Origin: Opitutaceae bacterium
Lineage (GTDB): Bacteria > Verrucomicrobiota > Verrucomicrobiia > Opitutales > Opitutaceae
DNA: 64,000 nt
Direction of reading: 5' to 3'
Assembly (NCBI GenBank): GCA_019634615.1
Contig: JAHCAZ010000001.1
Coordinates: 124,001 to 188,000 of the forward strand
In this document: piece after piece, positions 1-8,482 of the stretch
Numbering within the stretch: the first letter of the stretch is position 1
Layout of the letters: the number at the start of each line of letters is the position of its first letter
Notes under the pieces: model-generated
Database searches by the model: none
Seen by the model: the letters and a program-made list of their open reading frames with translations, nothing else
What the model was told of the DNA's origin: nothing
Program-made: the position numbers and the translations under genes

Positions 1-2562
1 GCGCCCGAAAGCACGGACGAGAACCTGAACCGCCTGCGGGCCGAGAACCAGCGGCTCAACGACGAGGTCAAGCGCGCCACGATCGAGCTCAGCAACCTGA
101 ACCGCCGCCTGCGCCGCGCCGAGGAACGCGCGGCCGGGGCCGCGCCGGCGACGACCGAGGCCCCGGGCGCGGAGGCGACGGCCCAGCTCGCCGCGCTCCA
201 GCAGCAACTCGAGGCCGCCCAGGCCACCAATCGCCAACTGACCGAGGAGAACGCGCGGCTGGCGGCGCGACCGGCGGGCGATCCGGCCGTGGCTGAACGC
301 CTCGCCGCGGCCGAGAACGAGGTTCAGGCGCTGCGCCGCGACGTGCAGGCGCAGGCCGCGAGCCTCGAGCAGGCCCGCAGCGCGCTGGCGGCGACGGAGC
401 AGCAACTGGCCGCGGCCACCGCCGCGCGCAGTTCGGGTGAATCCCAGGGGAACGCCGAGAACCGCCGCCTCGCCGCCGCGCTCGCGGACGCGCAGGCCAA
501 GCTCGATGAGACCACGGCCGAGCTGGTCTTGTCACGCCGCGAGGCCGAGGAGCTTCGCACCGAGGTCCAGGCCGGGCAGGGGCGCAGCACCGTCGAGATC
601 AGCCGCCTGCAGGGCCAGTTGGCCGACGTGACCCGCCAGCTCGAGACCATCCGCGGCGAGAACGCCGCGCTCCAGCAGCAACTCGAGACCGCCGCGGCCA
701 AGCCGGCGACCGGCAACCCCGAGTTCACCCAGGCCATCGCCGATCTCGCCGCGACGCGGGCCCGTCTGGCCGAGGCCCGACAGGCGGCGGACAACGCCGC
801 CCAGGCCCTTCGCAATCGCGAGACCGAGAACACCGAGCTGCTCACCCAGATCGGCACGCTCCAGTCCCAGGTGGCGGCCCTGCAGAACCGCCCGGCCGCG
901 CCCGACGTCAGCCAGGAACTGGCCGACCTGCGCGCGGAACTCGCCGTCGCCAAGGACGAGGCGGCCCGGGCGCAGCGCGATCGGCAGCGCCTCGCCGCGG
1001 AGGCGGCCGAGTCCAGGGATACGCTGAAGCGGACCGAGCAGGGCAGTGCCCAATGGCAGGCGCGGACCACCGAGCTCCTGGCCGAGGTCGATCGCCTCAC
1101 CCGCGAGAACCGCCAGCTGGCCGCCGCGCCGGCGAAGGCCGAACCGGGCCAGGACGTCGCGCAGTTGACCGCCCAACTTGACGCCGCCGCGCACACGCTC
1201 GAGGCCAAGGATCGCCGCATCAGCGAGCTTTCCGGCCAGGTCACGTCGCTGCAGGAGGATCTCGAGGTCGCAAAGCAATCCGCCGCCGCCGCCCTCGCGG
1301 CCCAGGCCACGGCGGCCCGCGCCGTGCCCGACGCGACGGCCATGCAGCTCGAGATGCAGACCCTGCAGGATCGGGTGAAGACCCTCGAGGCCCAGAACCA
1401 GCAGGACCAGAAGAACGCCGCCGAGGAATTCGCCCGGCTGGCCGGCCAGCTGCAGCTCGCGCGCGAGGCCAACCGCGCCCTGGCCGAGGCCAACCGGGCC
1501 CTGCTCAACTCGAGCAACACGGAGGCGGTGCGCACGCAGGAATCCGAGCAGCTCAACGCCAAGGTGCGCGAGCTGACCACGACGGCCGACAAGCTGACGC
1601 AGGAGCGCGACGGCCTGCGGACGCAGGTGGACGACATGTTCGCCAAGCTGGCCGACGCCGAGCGCCGCCTCACCCTGCTCAAGCAGGAAGGCGACCTCGC
1701 GCGCAACCAGGCCCAGAGCGCGCAGGCCGACCTCGCCGCCCTGCAAGCCAAACTTGCCGAGTCCGATCACGCCACCGACAAGCAGAGTGCCACGGTTGCC
1801 GAGCTCACCGGGCTCAACGACCGGCTCGCGCGCGACAAGACGAATCTCGAGTCCCAGCTGGCCCAGCTGAAGCAGCAGGCTGACCGCAGCCAGGCCGACC
1901 TCACGGCGCTGCGCGACCGGCTGGCCGCGGCCGAGCGGCTCGGCGAGATCCAGAAGGCCGACGCCAACGACCTCGCGACGGCCAACGAGCAATTGCAGGC
2001 GCAGGTCAAGACGTTGACCGCGCAGGTCGACGCGTTGCGGGCCGACAGCTCCCGCCTCGGCCTCGCGGAGCAGGCGCGCCAAGAGGCGGAGGCCCGCGCC
2101 GCGAGCCTCGGCAGCGTGACGACCCAGCTCGCGGCGGCCCAGCGTGACGTCGCGACCCTCCGCGCGGAGAACGCGCGGCTCAACGACACCCTGCAGGCGG
2201 TCGAGCGCGACCGCACCGGTCGCATCGCGGCGCTGCAACAGGAGAACGCCGCGATCAGCGCGCGTCTCCGCCAGGCGCAGGGGACCCTGGACCAGATCGC
2301 AGCGGCGGCGCGCCTGATGAATCCCGGAGCCGGCAGCACGGTCACCCCGGTCCGCCCGGTGGGCCCAAGCCCGGAACCGGCCGCCACACCGGCGACGCCG
2401 CAGACCCGCACCCATATCGTGGTCGACGGCGATTCGCTATCGCGCATCAGCCTGCGTTACTACGGCACGCCGAACCGCTGGCAGGAAATTTACGACGCCA
2501 ACCGCGACACCCTGGCCGGCGCGAATGCGCTGCGTCCGGGGCAGCCCCTGCGGATCCCGTAG
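1..2562 (+). CDS. Long coiled-coil protein with C-terminal LysM domain (5' end outside window)
   Basis: The frame is open from the first base, so the gene begins upstream and at least 853 codons are visible. Nearly all of it is low-complexity Ala/Gln/Glu/Arg/Leu sequence with regular heptads, which predicts one very long coiled coil. The last ~50 residues form a LysM domain (THIVVDGDSLSRISLRYYG, then ANALRPGQPLRIP), a peptidoglycan-binding fold. A Pro/Thr-rich linker separates the two. By inference it is a periplasmic or envelope-spanning structural protein anchored to murein. The stop codon lies inside a palindrome shared with the convergent gene. No enzymatic domain is visible. Confidence 0.8.
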   Translation, partial: APESTDENLNRLRAENQRLNDEVKRATIELSNLNRRLRRAEERAAGAAPATTEAPGAEATAQLAALQQQLEAAQATNRQLTEENARLAARPAGDPAVAERLAAAENEVQALRRDVQAQAASLEQARSALAATEQQLAAATAARSSGESQGNAENRRLAAALADAQAKLDETTAELVLSRREAEELRTEVQAGQGRSTVEISRLQGQLADVTRQLETIRGENAALQQQLETAAAKPATGNPEFTQAIADLAATRARLAEARQAADNAAQALRNRETENTELLTQIGTLQSQVAALQNRPAAPDVSQELADLRAELAVAKDEAARAQRDRQRLAAEAAESRDTLKRTEQGSAQWQARTTELLAEVDRLTRENRQLAAAPAKAEPGQDVAQLTAQLDAAAHTLEAKDRRISELSGQVTSLQEDLEVAKQSAAAALAAQATAARAVPDATAMQLEMQTLQDRVKTLEAQNQQDQKNAAEEFARLAGQLQLAREANRALAEANRALLNSSNTEAVRTQESEQLNAKVRELTTTADKLTQERDGLRTQVDDMFAKLADAERRLTLLKQEGDLARNQAQSAQADLAALQAKLAESDHATDKQSATVAELTGLNDRLARDKTNLESQLAQLKQQADRSQADLTALRDRLAAAERLGEIQKADANDLATANEQLQAQVKTLTAQVDALRADSSRLGLAEQARQEAEARAASLGSVTTQLAAAQRDVATLRAENARLNDTLQAVERDRTGRIAALQQENAAISARLRQAQGTLDQIAAAARLMNPGAGSTVTPVRPVGPSPEPAATPATPQTRTHIVVDGDSLSRISLRYYGTPNRWQEIYDANRDTLAGANALRPGQPLRIP

Positions 2563-2578
2563 GCCGCTCGCGGCCTAC
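2559..2578. repeat. Perfect hairpin carrying the stop codons of two convergent genes
   Basis: GTAGGCCG and CGGCCTAC are perfect inverted arms around a CTCG loop. The upstream gene's TAG lies in the left arm, and the TAG of the opposite-strand gene lies in the right arm. It resembles the GTAGGC/GCCTAC palindromes seen elsewhere in the window. It has no T-tract, so it is not a classic terminator. Confidence 0.6.
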
Positions 2579-3855
2579 CGGTGCCGCTGCCGGAACTCGT
2601 CGAGGCGCACGGTCCGACCGGTCACGCGGGATTCCTCGGCGGCGAAGCCGATGGCGTGACTCTCGACCGAGCGCTGCAGCGAGGAGCGCATGTCGGCCGG
2701 GTTGGGACGCTGCAGCTCCGCGTGCAGGAGATCCATCAGCCCGCGGTCGCCGCCCCAGTGACCGGCGAACTCGCCCTCGAGCACGGGCACGTCGTGCCAG
2801 GTGACCTGTTTCGTCGCGTGGTCGGTGATGGCGATGTCGTGGCCGGTGAGGCGCCGGACCGACTCGCCGGCCTGCAGGATGCCGCGGGTGCCGCGAATCT
2901 CGATTTCGCGGCCCTCGCTGAAGGCCGTCATCGTGAACGTCGCGGTGACGCGGTTGGCGAAATGCAGGTTCACCGACTGGCGATCCACGGCGGTGTTGTC
3001 GCAATGGTACACGCAGCGCCCCCACTTGCTGGTGGCGAGCCAGGCCTTGATCTCGGCGTCGGTCGCGACGTCGTCGCGGTCGTAGACCCAATGCAACCAG
3101 CCGCGCTGGTCGCCGAGGTAGCGATGGGCGTCGTAGGGGCAGGTGGCGGCGACCGGGCAGCCGTCGGTGCAGCGCGCCGGCGCCCCGGCGGGGGCGTGGG
3201 CGGCATTGAAGTAGGAGGTGGACCCGAAGCTCGCGACGGCCTCGCAGGGGGCATCCACGAGCCACGAGAGGATATCCAGGTCGTGGCACGACTTGGAGAT
3301 GATCATCGGCGAGCAGCGCTCGGTGACGGCCCAGTGGCCGCGCACGAAGGAGTGGGCCTGATGGAACAGGCCGACGCCCTCGGTGGCGTTGACGGCGATG
3401 AGGTCGCCGAGGGTGCCGGCGGTGATCAGGTCCTTGATCTTCGAGTAGAACGTCGTGTAGCGCAGGACGTGGCAGATGAGCACGCGGCGGCCGAGGCGGT
3501 TGGCGGCGGTCTCGAGGCGCTGGACCTCGCGGAAGTTGGTGGCGATGGGCTTCTCGAGGAGGACGTCGTAGCCGAGCTCCATCGCGGCGATGCAGGGGCC
3601 GACGTGATCCGGGTCCTGCGTGCCGATCATCAGGACGTCGGCGAGCTTGCCGGCGGCAAAGAGCTCGCGGTCGTTGGCGAACGTGCGCAGGCCGGGATTC
3701 TTCGAGAGCTGACGCACGCGCTCGAGGCGATCGGGGATCGGATCGGCGGCGGCGACCACGCGGTAGCGATCCGGCATGGCGGCAGCGAGGGCGCTGTAGA
3801 CCTGGACACGTGAGCCGCAGCCAACAGCGGCGAGGGTGAGGGGCGCGGAGGACAT
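2575..3855 (-). CDS. Gfo/Idh/MocA-family NAD(P)-dependent oxidoreductase
   Basis: The protein has 426 residues. The N-terminus carries a Rossmann-type nucleotide-binding segment (LAAVGCGSRVQVYSALA) and the family motif LEKPIATN, whose lysine belongs to the EKP signature of this family. The C-terminal half is the usual alpha/beta substrate domain. A Cys-containing insert (PARCTDGCPVAATC) may bind metal or be structural. Members oxidise or reduce sugars and cyclitols; the substrate cannot be read from sequence. The gene stands alone, convergent with the LysM gene, with a repeat upstream. The start ATG fits the expected beginning of the Rossmann fold. Confidence 0.88.
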   Translation of the reverse strand: MSSAPLTLAAVGCGSRVQVYSALAAAMPDRYRVVAAADPIPDRLERVRQLSKNPGLRTFANDRELFAAGKLADVLMIGTQDPDHVGPCIAAMELGYDVLLEKPIATNFREVQRLETAANRLGRRVLICHVLRYTTFYSKIKDLITAGTLGDLIAVNATEGVGLFHQAHSFVRGHWAVTERCSPMIISKSCHDLDILSWLVDAPCEAVASFGSTSYFNAAHAPAGAPARCTDGCPVAATCPYDAHRYLGDQRGWLHWVYDRDDVATDAEIKAWLATSKWGRCVYHCDNTAVDRQSVNLHFANRVTATFTMTAFSEGREIEIRGTRGILQAGESVRRLTGHDIAITDHATKQVTWHDVPVLEGEFAGHWGGDRGLMDLLHAELQRPNPADMRSSLQRSVESHAIGFAAEESRVTGRTVRLDEFRQRHR

Positions 3856-3900
3856 GGAAGGCCGGCAGCTTGAGCGAAATCCGCCCGCGGGGGAAGGCTA

Positions 3901-3977
3901 CGGTAGGCAGCCCGCTCGCGGGCGCGGGTTGGGTAGGCGCGCGCCAAAACGAGCGCGAGCAAGCTCGCTGCCTACCG
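3901..3977. repeat. Intergenic palindromic repeat, GTAGGCAGC family
   Basis: The left arm CGGTAGGCAGC (3901-3911) pairs with GCTGCCTACCG (3967-3977), and a smaller GCCCGCTCGCGGGC palindrome sits inside. Related sequence occurs at 16572-16630 and inside odhB at 27186-27210 and 27381-27405. This is an interspersed REP-like element of unknown mobility. Confidence 0.7.
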
Positions 3978-4002
3978 TGGCTAAAACTCAGCGACTGAAT
4001 CC

Positions 4003-4290
4003 TCAGGCCGTCTGGCGGCCGTCGTGGGTCAGGTCGTGGAAGAAATGCTCTCCGATGGCGAGTTCGAGGTCCTGGCGGGAGTGCGTGCTTTGCAGTCCCG
4101 TGGCGCGACCGTCACTGAGCACAAAGGCCCAGCGGGCGGGGGCGCCGGCTTCGGGTTCGAGGCGCACGATGCTGCCGATGGGCGAGCGGTCGTCGTCGAG
4201 GTAGACGTCGATCAATCGCCGGGCACCAGGCAACGTGCAGCCCGCGCTTCCGGCGGGCCGGAAACGCAGCACACGGCTGGGCGCGTTCAT
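4003..4290 (-). CDS. Small hypothetical protein, translationally coupled to the gene upstream
   Basis: The 95-residue protein begins MNAPSRVLRFRPAG. The ATG overlaps the TGA of the preceding gene (ATGA), which decides the start over longer in-frame options. No domain is recognised. It has an acidic middle (YLDDDRSPIGSIVRLEPE) and an amphipathic C-terminal part rich in His and Asp. The ATGA overlap with its neighbour is the main support for it being a real gene. Confidence 0.6.
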   Translation of the reverse strand: MNAPSRVLRFRPAGSAGCTLPGARRLIDVYLDDDRSPIGSIVRLEPEAGAPARWAFVLSDGRATGLQSTHSRQDLELAIGEHFFHDLTHDGRQTA

Positions 4291-4538
4291 GCGGCGGTGG
4301 CTTTGCGGGCCGCGGCGGCCTTGGCCGCTTCGCTGGCGAGATGGTTGAAGAACGCGTCGCGGCGATCGCGCGCCACCTTCACGTCCTTGGTCCCGAGGGA
4401 GCGGCGGATGCGCTCCTTGGTGAAGGGCGTGGGGTGCACCGTATAATGCAGGAACCACGTGCCGTGGTTGTTCCACAGGTGGTGGTTGGCGTTGTCCGGG
4501 CGGACCCGGATACCGGGGAGTTTGGTGATGGCTGACAT
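4287..4538 (-). CDS. Small basic protein resembling a tyrosine-recombinase arm-binding domain
   Basis: The 83-residue protein starts MSAITKLPGIRV. The central segment (WFLHYTVHPTPFTKERIRRS, then LGTKDVKVARDRRDAFFNHL) resembles the N-terminal arm-type DNA-binding region of phage integrases, where a short beta sheet is followed by RRSLGT and a helix. No SAM-like or catalytic domain follows; the protein ends in an Ala/Lys tail. It is coupled by ATGA to the next small gene. It could be a domesticated fragment or an independent DNA-binding protein. The integrase likeness is from memory of the family and is unverified. Confidence 0.55.
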   Translation of the reverse strand: MSAITKLPGIRVRPDNANHHLWNNHGTWFLHYTVHPTPFTKERIRRSLGTKDVKVARDRRDAFFNHLASEAAKAAAARKATAA

Positions 4539-4582
4539 GTTGCGTGATAGTTCGTGGTTGGAGTTATCGCGCAGCAGGGTTG

Positions 4583-4616
4583 AAAACAAAAAACCGACCT
4601 GGGCATCAGGTCGGTC
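4583..4616 (-). terminator. Intrinsic terminator
   Basis: Read on the minus strand, ACCGACCTG and CAGGTCGGT form a 9-bp stem (4615-4593) with a five-base loop, followed directly by a T-rich run (TTTTTTGTTTT). It lies upstream of the small gene at 4538 and downstream of the structured region 4617-4795. It either ends a small RNA or acts as an attenuator. Confidence 0.75.
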
Positions 4617-4795
4617 TCGTCTTCGGGAGCGTTGCTGGTTCGCCCCCCTTGCGGGTGACGCACATCCGGGGTTGCCCCCGATCCACCGTGGCCGCTCCCG
4701 GCCCGGTTGGCGGAGCCGGCTTTTGAGGGCCGACTCGTTCCTGATGCGACGGCAAGCGTGAACCGCGTCATCCGGGTGTCCAGCATTTTTTGCAC
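4617..4795 (-). ncRNA. Candidate structured RNA or riboswitch-like leader, family unknown
   Basis: This is gene-free sequence ending at an intrinsic terminator. On the minus strand CGGGAGCG pairs with CGCTCCCG, closing a domain that contains at least two GC-rich hairpins capped by GNRA-type GCAA tetraloops (CGGGGGCAACCCCG and CCCGCAAGGG). A further hairpin (GTCGGC...GCCGGC) lies just 5'. It matches no RNA I can name; 6S, tmRNA, RNase P, SAM, cobalamin and c-di-GMP motifs were considered and do not fit. It could be a free sRNA or a leader regulating the two small genes downstream. Confidence 0.4.
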
Positions 4796-4896
4796 TTTTT
4801 GTCCCGGGTGAATACCTCAACTAATACTGCGAACGGCCAGACCCAGGCCTTGGCCCCCGCGCCTCCGCGTGAGCTCCGTTTGGACATCGATGTCCG

Positions 4897-4930
4897 AAAA
4901 TGAAAAGGGCGCACAAACCTGTGCGCCCTC
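4897..4930 (-). terminator. Terminator of the sucCD operon
   Basis: On the minus strand GGGCGCAC and GTGCGCCC form an 8-bp stem with a 6-base loop, followed by TTTTCATTTT. It is 30 nt past the sucD stop. A separate perfect palindrome, GGACATCGATGTCC (4882-4895), follows immediately. Confidence 0.85.
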
Positions 4931-4957
4931 GAAGGAAACGATTTCCGTTTGGCGGCC

Positions 4958-5881
4958 TCAGCTCAATTTCACGCCCTTGGCCTTGGCGGCGCGGAGGAGG
5001 GCGTCGGCCATGTCGGAGGGGGTGACGGCGACCTCGATGCCGCACTCCTTGAAGACGGCGATCTTGGCGGCGGCGGTGTCCTCGGCGCCGCCGACGATCG
5101 CGCCGGCGTGGCCCATGCGGCGGCCCGCGGGGGCGGTGGCGCCGGCGATGAAGCCCGCGACGGGCTTCTTGCAGTTGGCCTTGATCCAGCGCGCGGCCTC
5201 GACCTCGGCGTTGCCGCCGATCTCGCCGATCATGATGATGCCGTGCGTGTCGGGGTCGGCGTTGAAGAGCTTGATGACGTCGAGGTGCGAGGTGCCGTTG
5301 ACCGGGTCGCCGCCGATGCCGACCGTCGTGCTCTGGCCGATGCCGAGCGAGGTGAGCTGGAAGACGGCCTCGTAGGTGAGGGTGCCGGAGCGCGAAACGA
5401 CGCCGACGTGGCCCTGCTTGTTGATGTAGCCGGGGGCGATGCCGATGCGGCAGCCGCCGTGGGAGTCCTTGCCGGGGCCGGGGCAGACCATGCCCGGGCA
5501 GTTCGGGCCGACGAGTCGGGTCTTCTTGCCCTGCATGGCGCGCTTCACGCGGACCATGTCCTTGATCGGGATGCCCTCGGTGATCGCGACCGCGAGGTCG
5601 AGCCCGGCATCGGCGCACTCGAGGATGGCGTCGGCCGCGAACGGCGGCGGCACGAAGATGGCCGAGACCGAAGCGCCGGTCGCCTTGGCGGCGTCGGCGA
5701 CGGAATTGAAGATCGGCACCTTGTGGCCGGCGTGTTCGAAGACCTGGCCGCCCTTGCCGGGCGTGACGCCGGCGACGACCTGCGTGCCGTAGTCGAGCGA
5801 GAGCCGCGTGTGGCGCGCACCGAATTCACCGGTGATGCCCTGGATGAGGATCTTGGTGGTGGGAGTGATGAGAATGGACAT
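4958..5881 (-). CDS. sucD: Succinyl-CoA ligase (ADP/GDP-forming), alpha subunit
   Basis: The 307-residue protein has the family's normal length. The N-terminal CoA-binding Rossmann domain ([15 protein letters not shown]) is followed by the ligase domain. The GHAGAIVGG motif carries the phospho-histidine of catalysis. With SucC it converts succinyl-CoA to succinate, making a nucleoside triphosphate in the cytoplasmic TCA cycle. It follows sucC by 12 nt in one operon and is closed by a strong terminator. The start ATG matches the family N-terminus. Confidence 0.97.
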   Translation of the reverse strand: MSILITPTTKILIQGITGEFGARHTRLSLDYGTQVVAGVTPGKGGQVFEHAGHKVPIFNSVADAAKATGASVSAIFVPPPFAADAILECADAGLDLAVAITEGIPIKDMVRVKRAMQGKKTRLVGPNCPGMVCPGPGKDSHGGCRIGIAPGYINKQGHVGVVSRSGTLTYEAVFQLTSLGIGQSTTVGIGGDPVNGTSHLDVIKLFNADPDTHGIIMIGEIGGNAEVEAARWIKANCKKPVAGFIAGATAPAGRRMGHAGAIVGGAEDTAAAKIAVFKECGIEVAVTPSDMADALLRAAKAKGVKLS

Positions 5882-5893
5882 GGGAGTGGATCC

Positions 5894-7075
5894 TTAGGCG
5901 ACGAGTTTGACGATCTTCTGCGCGGCGTCGGCCATCGTGTCGCCGGAGGTGAGGGTGAGGCCGGAGGCGGCCAGGGTGGCCTTGCCGGCGGTGACGTTGT
6001 TGCCCTCGAGGCGGACGACGAGGGGGAGTTTGAGGCCGACTTCCTTCACGGCCTCGACGATGCCCTGGGCGATCACATTGCAGTCCATGATGCCGCCGAA
6101 GATGTTCACCAGAATGCCCTTCACGTTCTTGTCGCCGAGGATGATCTTGAAGGCCGCGACGACTTGTTCCTTCGAGGCGCCGCCGCCGACGTCGAGGAAG
6201 TTGGCGGGCGTGCCGCCGAAGTGCTTGATGATGTCCATCGTGCTCATGGCGAGGCCGGCGCCGTTGACGAGGCAGGCGATGTTGCCGTCGAGCGCGATGT
6301 AGTTGAGCGCGTGCTTGGAGGCCTCGATTTCCTTGGGGTCCTCCTCGTTGAGGTCGCGCAGGGCGACGATGTCGGGGTGACGGTAGAGGGCGTTGTCGTC
6401 GAAGGAGACCTTGGCGTCGAGGGCCAGGACCTCGCCCTCGGGCGTGGTGATGAGGGGGTTGACCTCGACCATGGCGGCGTCGGTGTCCCAGAAGCAGTTG
6501 TAGAGGTTGCGGATGAGCTTGCCGGCGTTCTTCGCCTCGGCGCCGGTGAAGCCCAGCTTGAAGATCAGCTCGCGCACCTGGTAGTCGGCGAGGCCGTAGG
6601 CGGGATCGACGAGGACCTTCGTGATCTTCTCGGGCGTCTCGTGGGCGACCTTCTCGATCTCGACGCCGCCCTCGGTGGAGGCGACGATGACGGGCATCGA
6701 GGTCGCACGGTCGAGGAGGATGGCGAGGTAGTACTCCTTCTTGATGCTGCTCGCGACGGTGAAGTACACGGTCTGCACCTTGCGGCCGGCGGGGCCGGTC
6801 TGGAGCGTGACGAGGGTGTTGCCGAGCATCTTGCCGGCGAGATCCTTGGCTTCCTGCTTGGTTTTGCAGAATTTGACGCCGCCCTTGAAGCCGTCGGTAA
6901 ACGTGCCCTTGCCGCGCCCGCCGGCGTGGATCTGGGACTTCACCATCGTCGGACCCTCGGGCAGCTGCGCCAGCGCGGTCACGAAGTCCTCGGGGGTGGT
7001 GGCGGCGGCGCCCTTGGGGACGGGCACACCGTATTTTTCGAAAAGGGCCTTCGCCTGATACTCGTGGATGTTCAT
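5894..7075 (-). CDS. sucC: Succinyl-CoA ligase (ADP/GDP-forming), beta subunit
   Basis: The 393-residue protein begins MNIHEYQAKALFEKYGVPVP, the hallmark SucC start. The N-terminal ATP-grasp domain contains KSQIHAGGRGKG, and the C-terminal domain contains LVNIFGGIMDCNVIA and LVVRLEGNN. It is the nucleotide-binding subunit partnering SucD. It is the first gene of the sucCD operon; the divergent intergenic region to 7240 should hold its promoter. The 2-oxoglutarate dehydrogenase genes lie separately at 24.9-30.5 kb. Confidence 0.97.
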   Translation of the reverse strand: MNIHEYQAKALFEKYGVPVPKGAAATTPEDFVTALAQLPEGPTMVKSQIHAGGRGKGTFTDGFKGGVKFCKTKQEAKDLAGKMLGNTLVTLQTGPAGRKVQTVYFTVASSIKKEYYLAILLDRATSMPVIVASTEGGVEIEKVAHETPEKITKVLVDPAYGLADYQVRELIFKLGFTGAEAKNAGKLIRNLYNCFWDTDAAMVEVNPLITTPEGEVLALDAKVSFDDNALYRHPDIVALRDLNEEDPKEIEASKHALNYIALDGNIACLVNGAGLAMSTMDIIKHFGGTPANFLDVGGGASKEQVVAAFKIILGDKNVKGILVNIFGGIMDCNVIAQGIVEAVKEVGLKLPLVVRLEGNNVTAGKATLAASGLTLTSGDTMADAAQKIVKLVA

Positions 7076-7201
7076 GTTGGTAAAGCGTCAGTATGGGCGG
7101 AAAGGAACCGCGAAGACACACAAAAATCCGCACCATTAGGACTCTTTAGGGGTGACAGTCCGGCAGGCACCGAAGCCTTATATCATTGCCGGAACACTGG
7201 G

Positions 7202-7245
7202 TTGCATTGGCATTGCGGAACGTGCAGCATGCAAGGTCTATGCAA
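7202..7245. promoter_or_regulatory. Repeated TTGCAT/ATGCAA half-sites over a start codon
   Basis: TTGCAT (7202-7207) is answered by ATGCAA at 7229-7234 and again at 7240-7245, the last containing the start ATG of the regulator. The arrangement could be an autoregulatory operator. No binding data exist; this is pattern only. Confidence 0.35.
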
Positions 7246-7713
7246 TCGCATGAGGTATTGCGGGAGGTCCTGAAGCAGACGAGCGCCAAGCAGATTGCGG
7301 CCGACATGTCGCTCTCCCTGTCCCTGATCTACAAATGGGCGGAGCCCCCGGCGGACGACAGCGGCAGCGGGGCCAACAACCCGCTCGACCGCATCGGCCA
7401 GCTGATCCGCTCCACCAAGGATCCGCGGATCGCGCAGTGGGTCTGCGAGCAGGCCGGCGGCTTCTACATCCGCAACCCGCAGTCGCTGCAGCACTCGGGG
7501 CAATTGATCCCGCTGACGAATGACATCGTGCAGGATTTTGCCGACATGCTGGCGACGATCGCCCAGGCGGCCGGGGACAACACCATCACCAAGACCGAGG
7601 CCAAGATCATCCGCCGGCGCTGGGAGGACCTGAAGAGCGTCACCGAGCGTTTCGTCCATGCCGCCGAAAGCGGCAATTTCGGCGAGATCCCGACCGAGAA
7701 GCCGAAAGAGTGA
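7240..7713 (+). CDS. Phage CII-like helix-turn-helix regulatory protein
   Basis: The start at MQSHEVLREVLKQTS gives 157 residues; an 18-codon upstream extension is possible but begins inside the presumed operator. A helix-turn-helix segment (SAKQIAADMSLSLSLIYKW) is followed by LDRIGQLIRSTKDPRIAQWV and CEQAGG, a layout like the phage CII/CP76 regulatory family. The C-terminal half is helical (TKTEAKIIRRRWEDLKSVTE). It is divergent from sucC and convergent with rph. No other phage gene is nearby, so it is probably a chromosomal regulator. The target is unknown. Confidence 0.65.
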   Translation: MQSHEVLREVLKQTSAKQIAADMSLSLSLIYKWAEPPADDSGSGANNPLDRIGQLIRSTKDPRIAQWVCEQAGGFYIRNPQSLQHSGQLIPLTNDIVQDFADMLATIAQAAGDNTITKTEAKIIRRRWEDLKSVTERFVHAAESGNFGEIPTEKPKE

Positions 7714-7719
7714 GGTAGG

Positions 7720-8478
7720 CTAGCTCCGCTTCGCCAGCAGTTGCTTCGTCAGGAACGCCGTCTGCAGGCCGGCGAGTTCCTTCAGGCCCTTCTGGGCGAG
7801 GGCGATGAGGCTGGTGAGCTGTTCCTGCGTGAAGGTGGCTTCCTCGCCGGTGCCCTGCACCTCGACGAACTTGCCCTGGCCGGTCATGACGATGTTGAAA
7901 TCGACCTCGGCGTCCTTGTCCTCGACGTAATTGAGATCGAGCAGCTCCCGCCCTTCGAAAATGCCCACGCTGATGGCGGCGACGGAATCGACGAGCGGGT
8001 TCTCGGGCAGTTTCTTGTCGTCGAGGAGCTTCTGCACGGCGAGGCGCGCGGCGAGGTAGGCGCCGGTGATCGAGGCCGTGCGCGTGCCGCCGTCGGCCTG
8101 GAGGACGTCGCAGTCCACCCAGAGCGTGTTCTCGCCCAGCTTCTGGAGGTCGATCACGGCGCGGAGCGAGCGGCCGATGAGGCGCTGGATCTCGACGGTG
8201 CGGCCGTCGAGCTTGCCCTTGGCGATGTCGCGCTGCTTCCGGTCCAGCGTGGAGTAAGGCAGCATCGAGTACTCGGCCGTGAGCCAGCCGCCCTTGACGC
8301 CCTGCTGGCGCATCCACGCCGGCACCTTGGGCTCGATCGTGGCGGCGCAGATGACGCGCGTGGCGCCGAAGGAGACGAGCACGGAGCCGGTCGCGTGCGG
8401 GGCGATGTTGGCCTCGAAGGTGATCGGGCGCAGTTGGGCGGCGCGGCGGCCGTCGTGGCGGGCGGTGGAATCGGGCAT
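7720..8478 (-). CDS. rph: Ribonuclease PH
   Basis: The 252-residue protein shows the family signatures [37 protein letters not shown] and [16 protein letters not shown]. It is a phosphorolytic 3'-5' exoribonuclease that trims tRNA 3' ends and works as a hexamer in the cytoplasm. It lies 4 nt downstream of hprK on the same strand, suggesting cotranscription. The length is normal and nothing is missing. Confidence 0.97.
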   Translation of the reverse strand: MPDSTARHDGRRAAQLRPITFEANIAPHATGSVLVSFGATRVICAATIEPKVPAWMRQQGVKGGWLTAEYSMLPYSTLDRKQRDIAKGKLDGRTVEIQRLIGRSLRAVIDLQKLGENTLWVDCDVLQADGGTRTASITGAYLAARLAVQKLLDDKKLPENPLVDSVAAISVGIFEGRELLDLNYVEDKDAEVDFNIVMTGQGKFVEVQGTGEEATFTQEQLTSLIALAQKGLKELAGLQTAFLTKQLLAKRS

Positions 8479-8482
8479 GAAA

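Noticed and set aside
532..2415. Long minus-strand open frame (627 codons) opposite the LysM gene
   Set aside because: The heptad-rich, GC-rich coding strand keeps the antisense frame open. Its translation is Arg/Gly/Leu-rich with no domain, while the plus frame ends in a clear LysM domain.
4617..4800. Protein-coding extension of the small gene at 4538 up to 4820
   Set aside because: The frame would read through an intrinsic terminator and a strongly folded region; the added residues are Arg/Pro/Ser-rich with no pattern.
4949..7273. 774-codon plus-strand frame across sucD and sucC
   Set aside because: It is the mirror of two certain minus-strand TCA genes; the translation is Gly/Asp/Val-rich low complexity typical of antisense in high-GC DNA.
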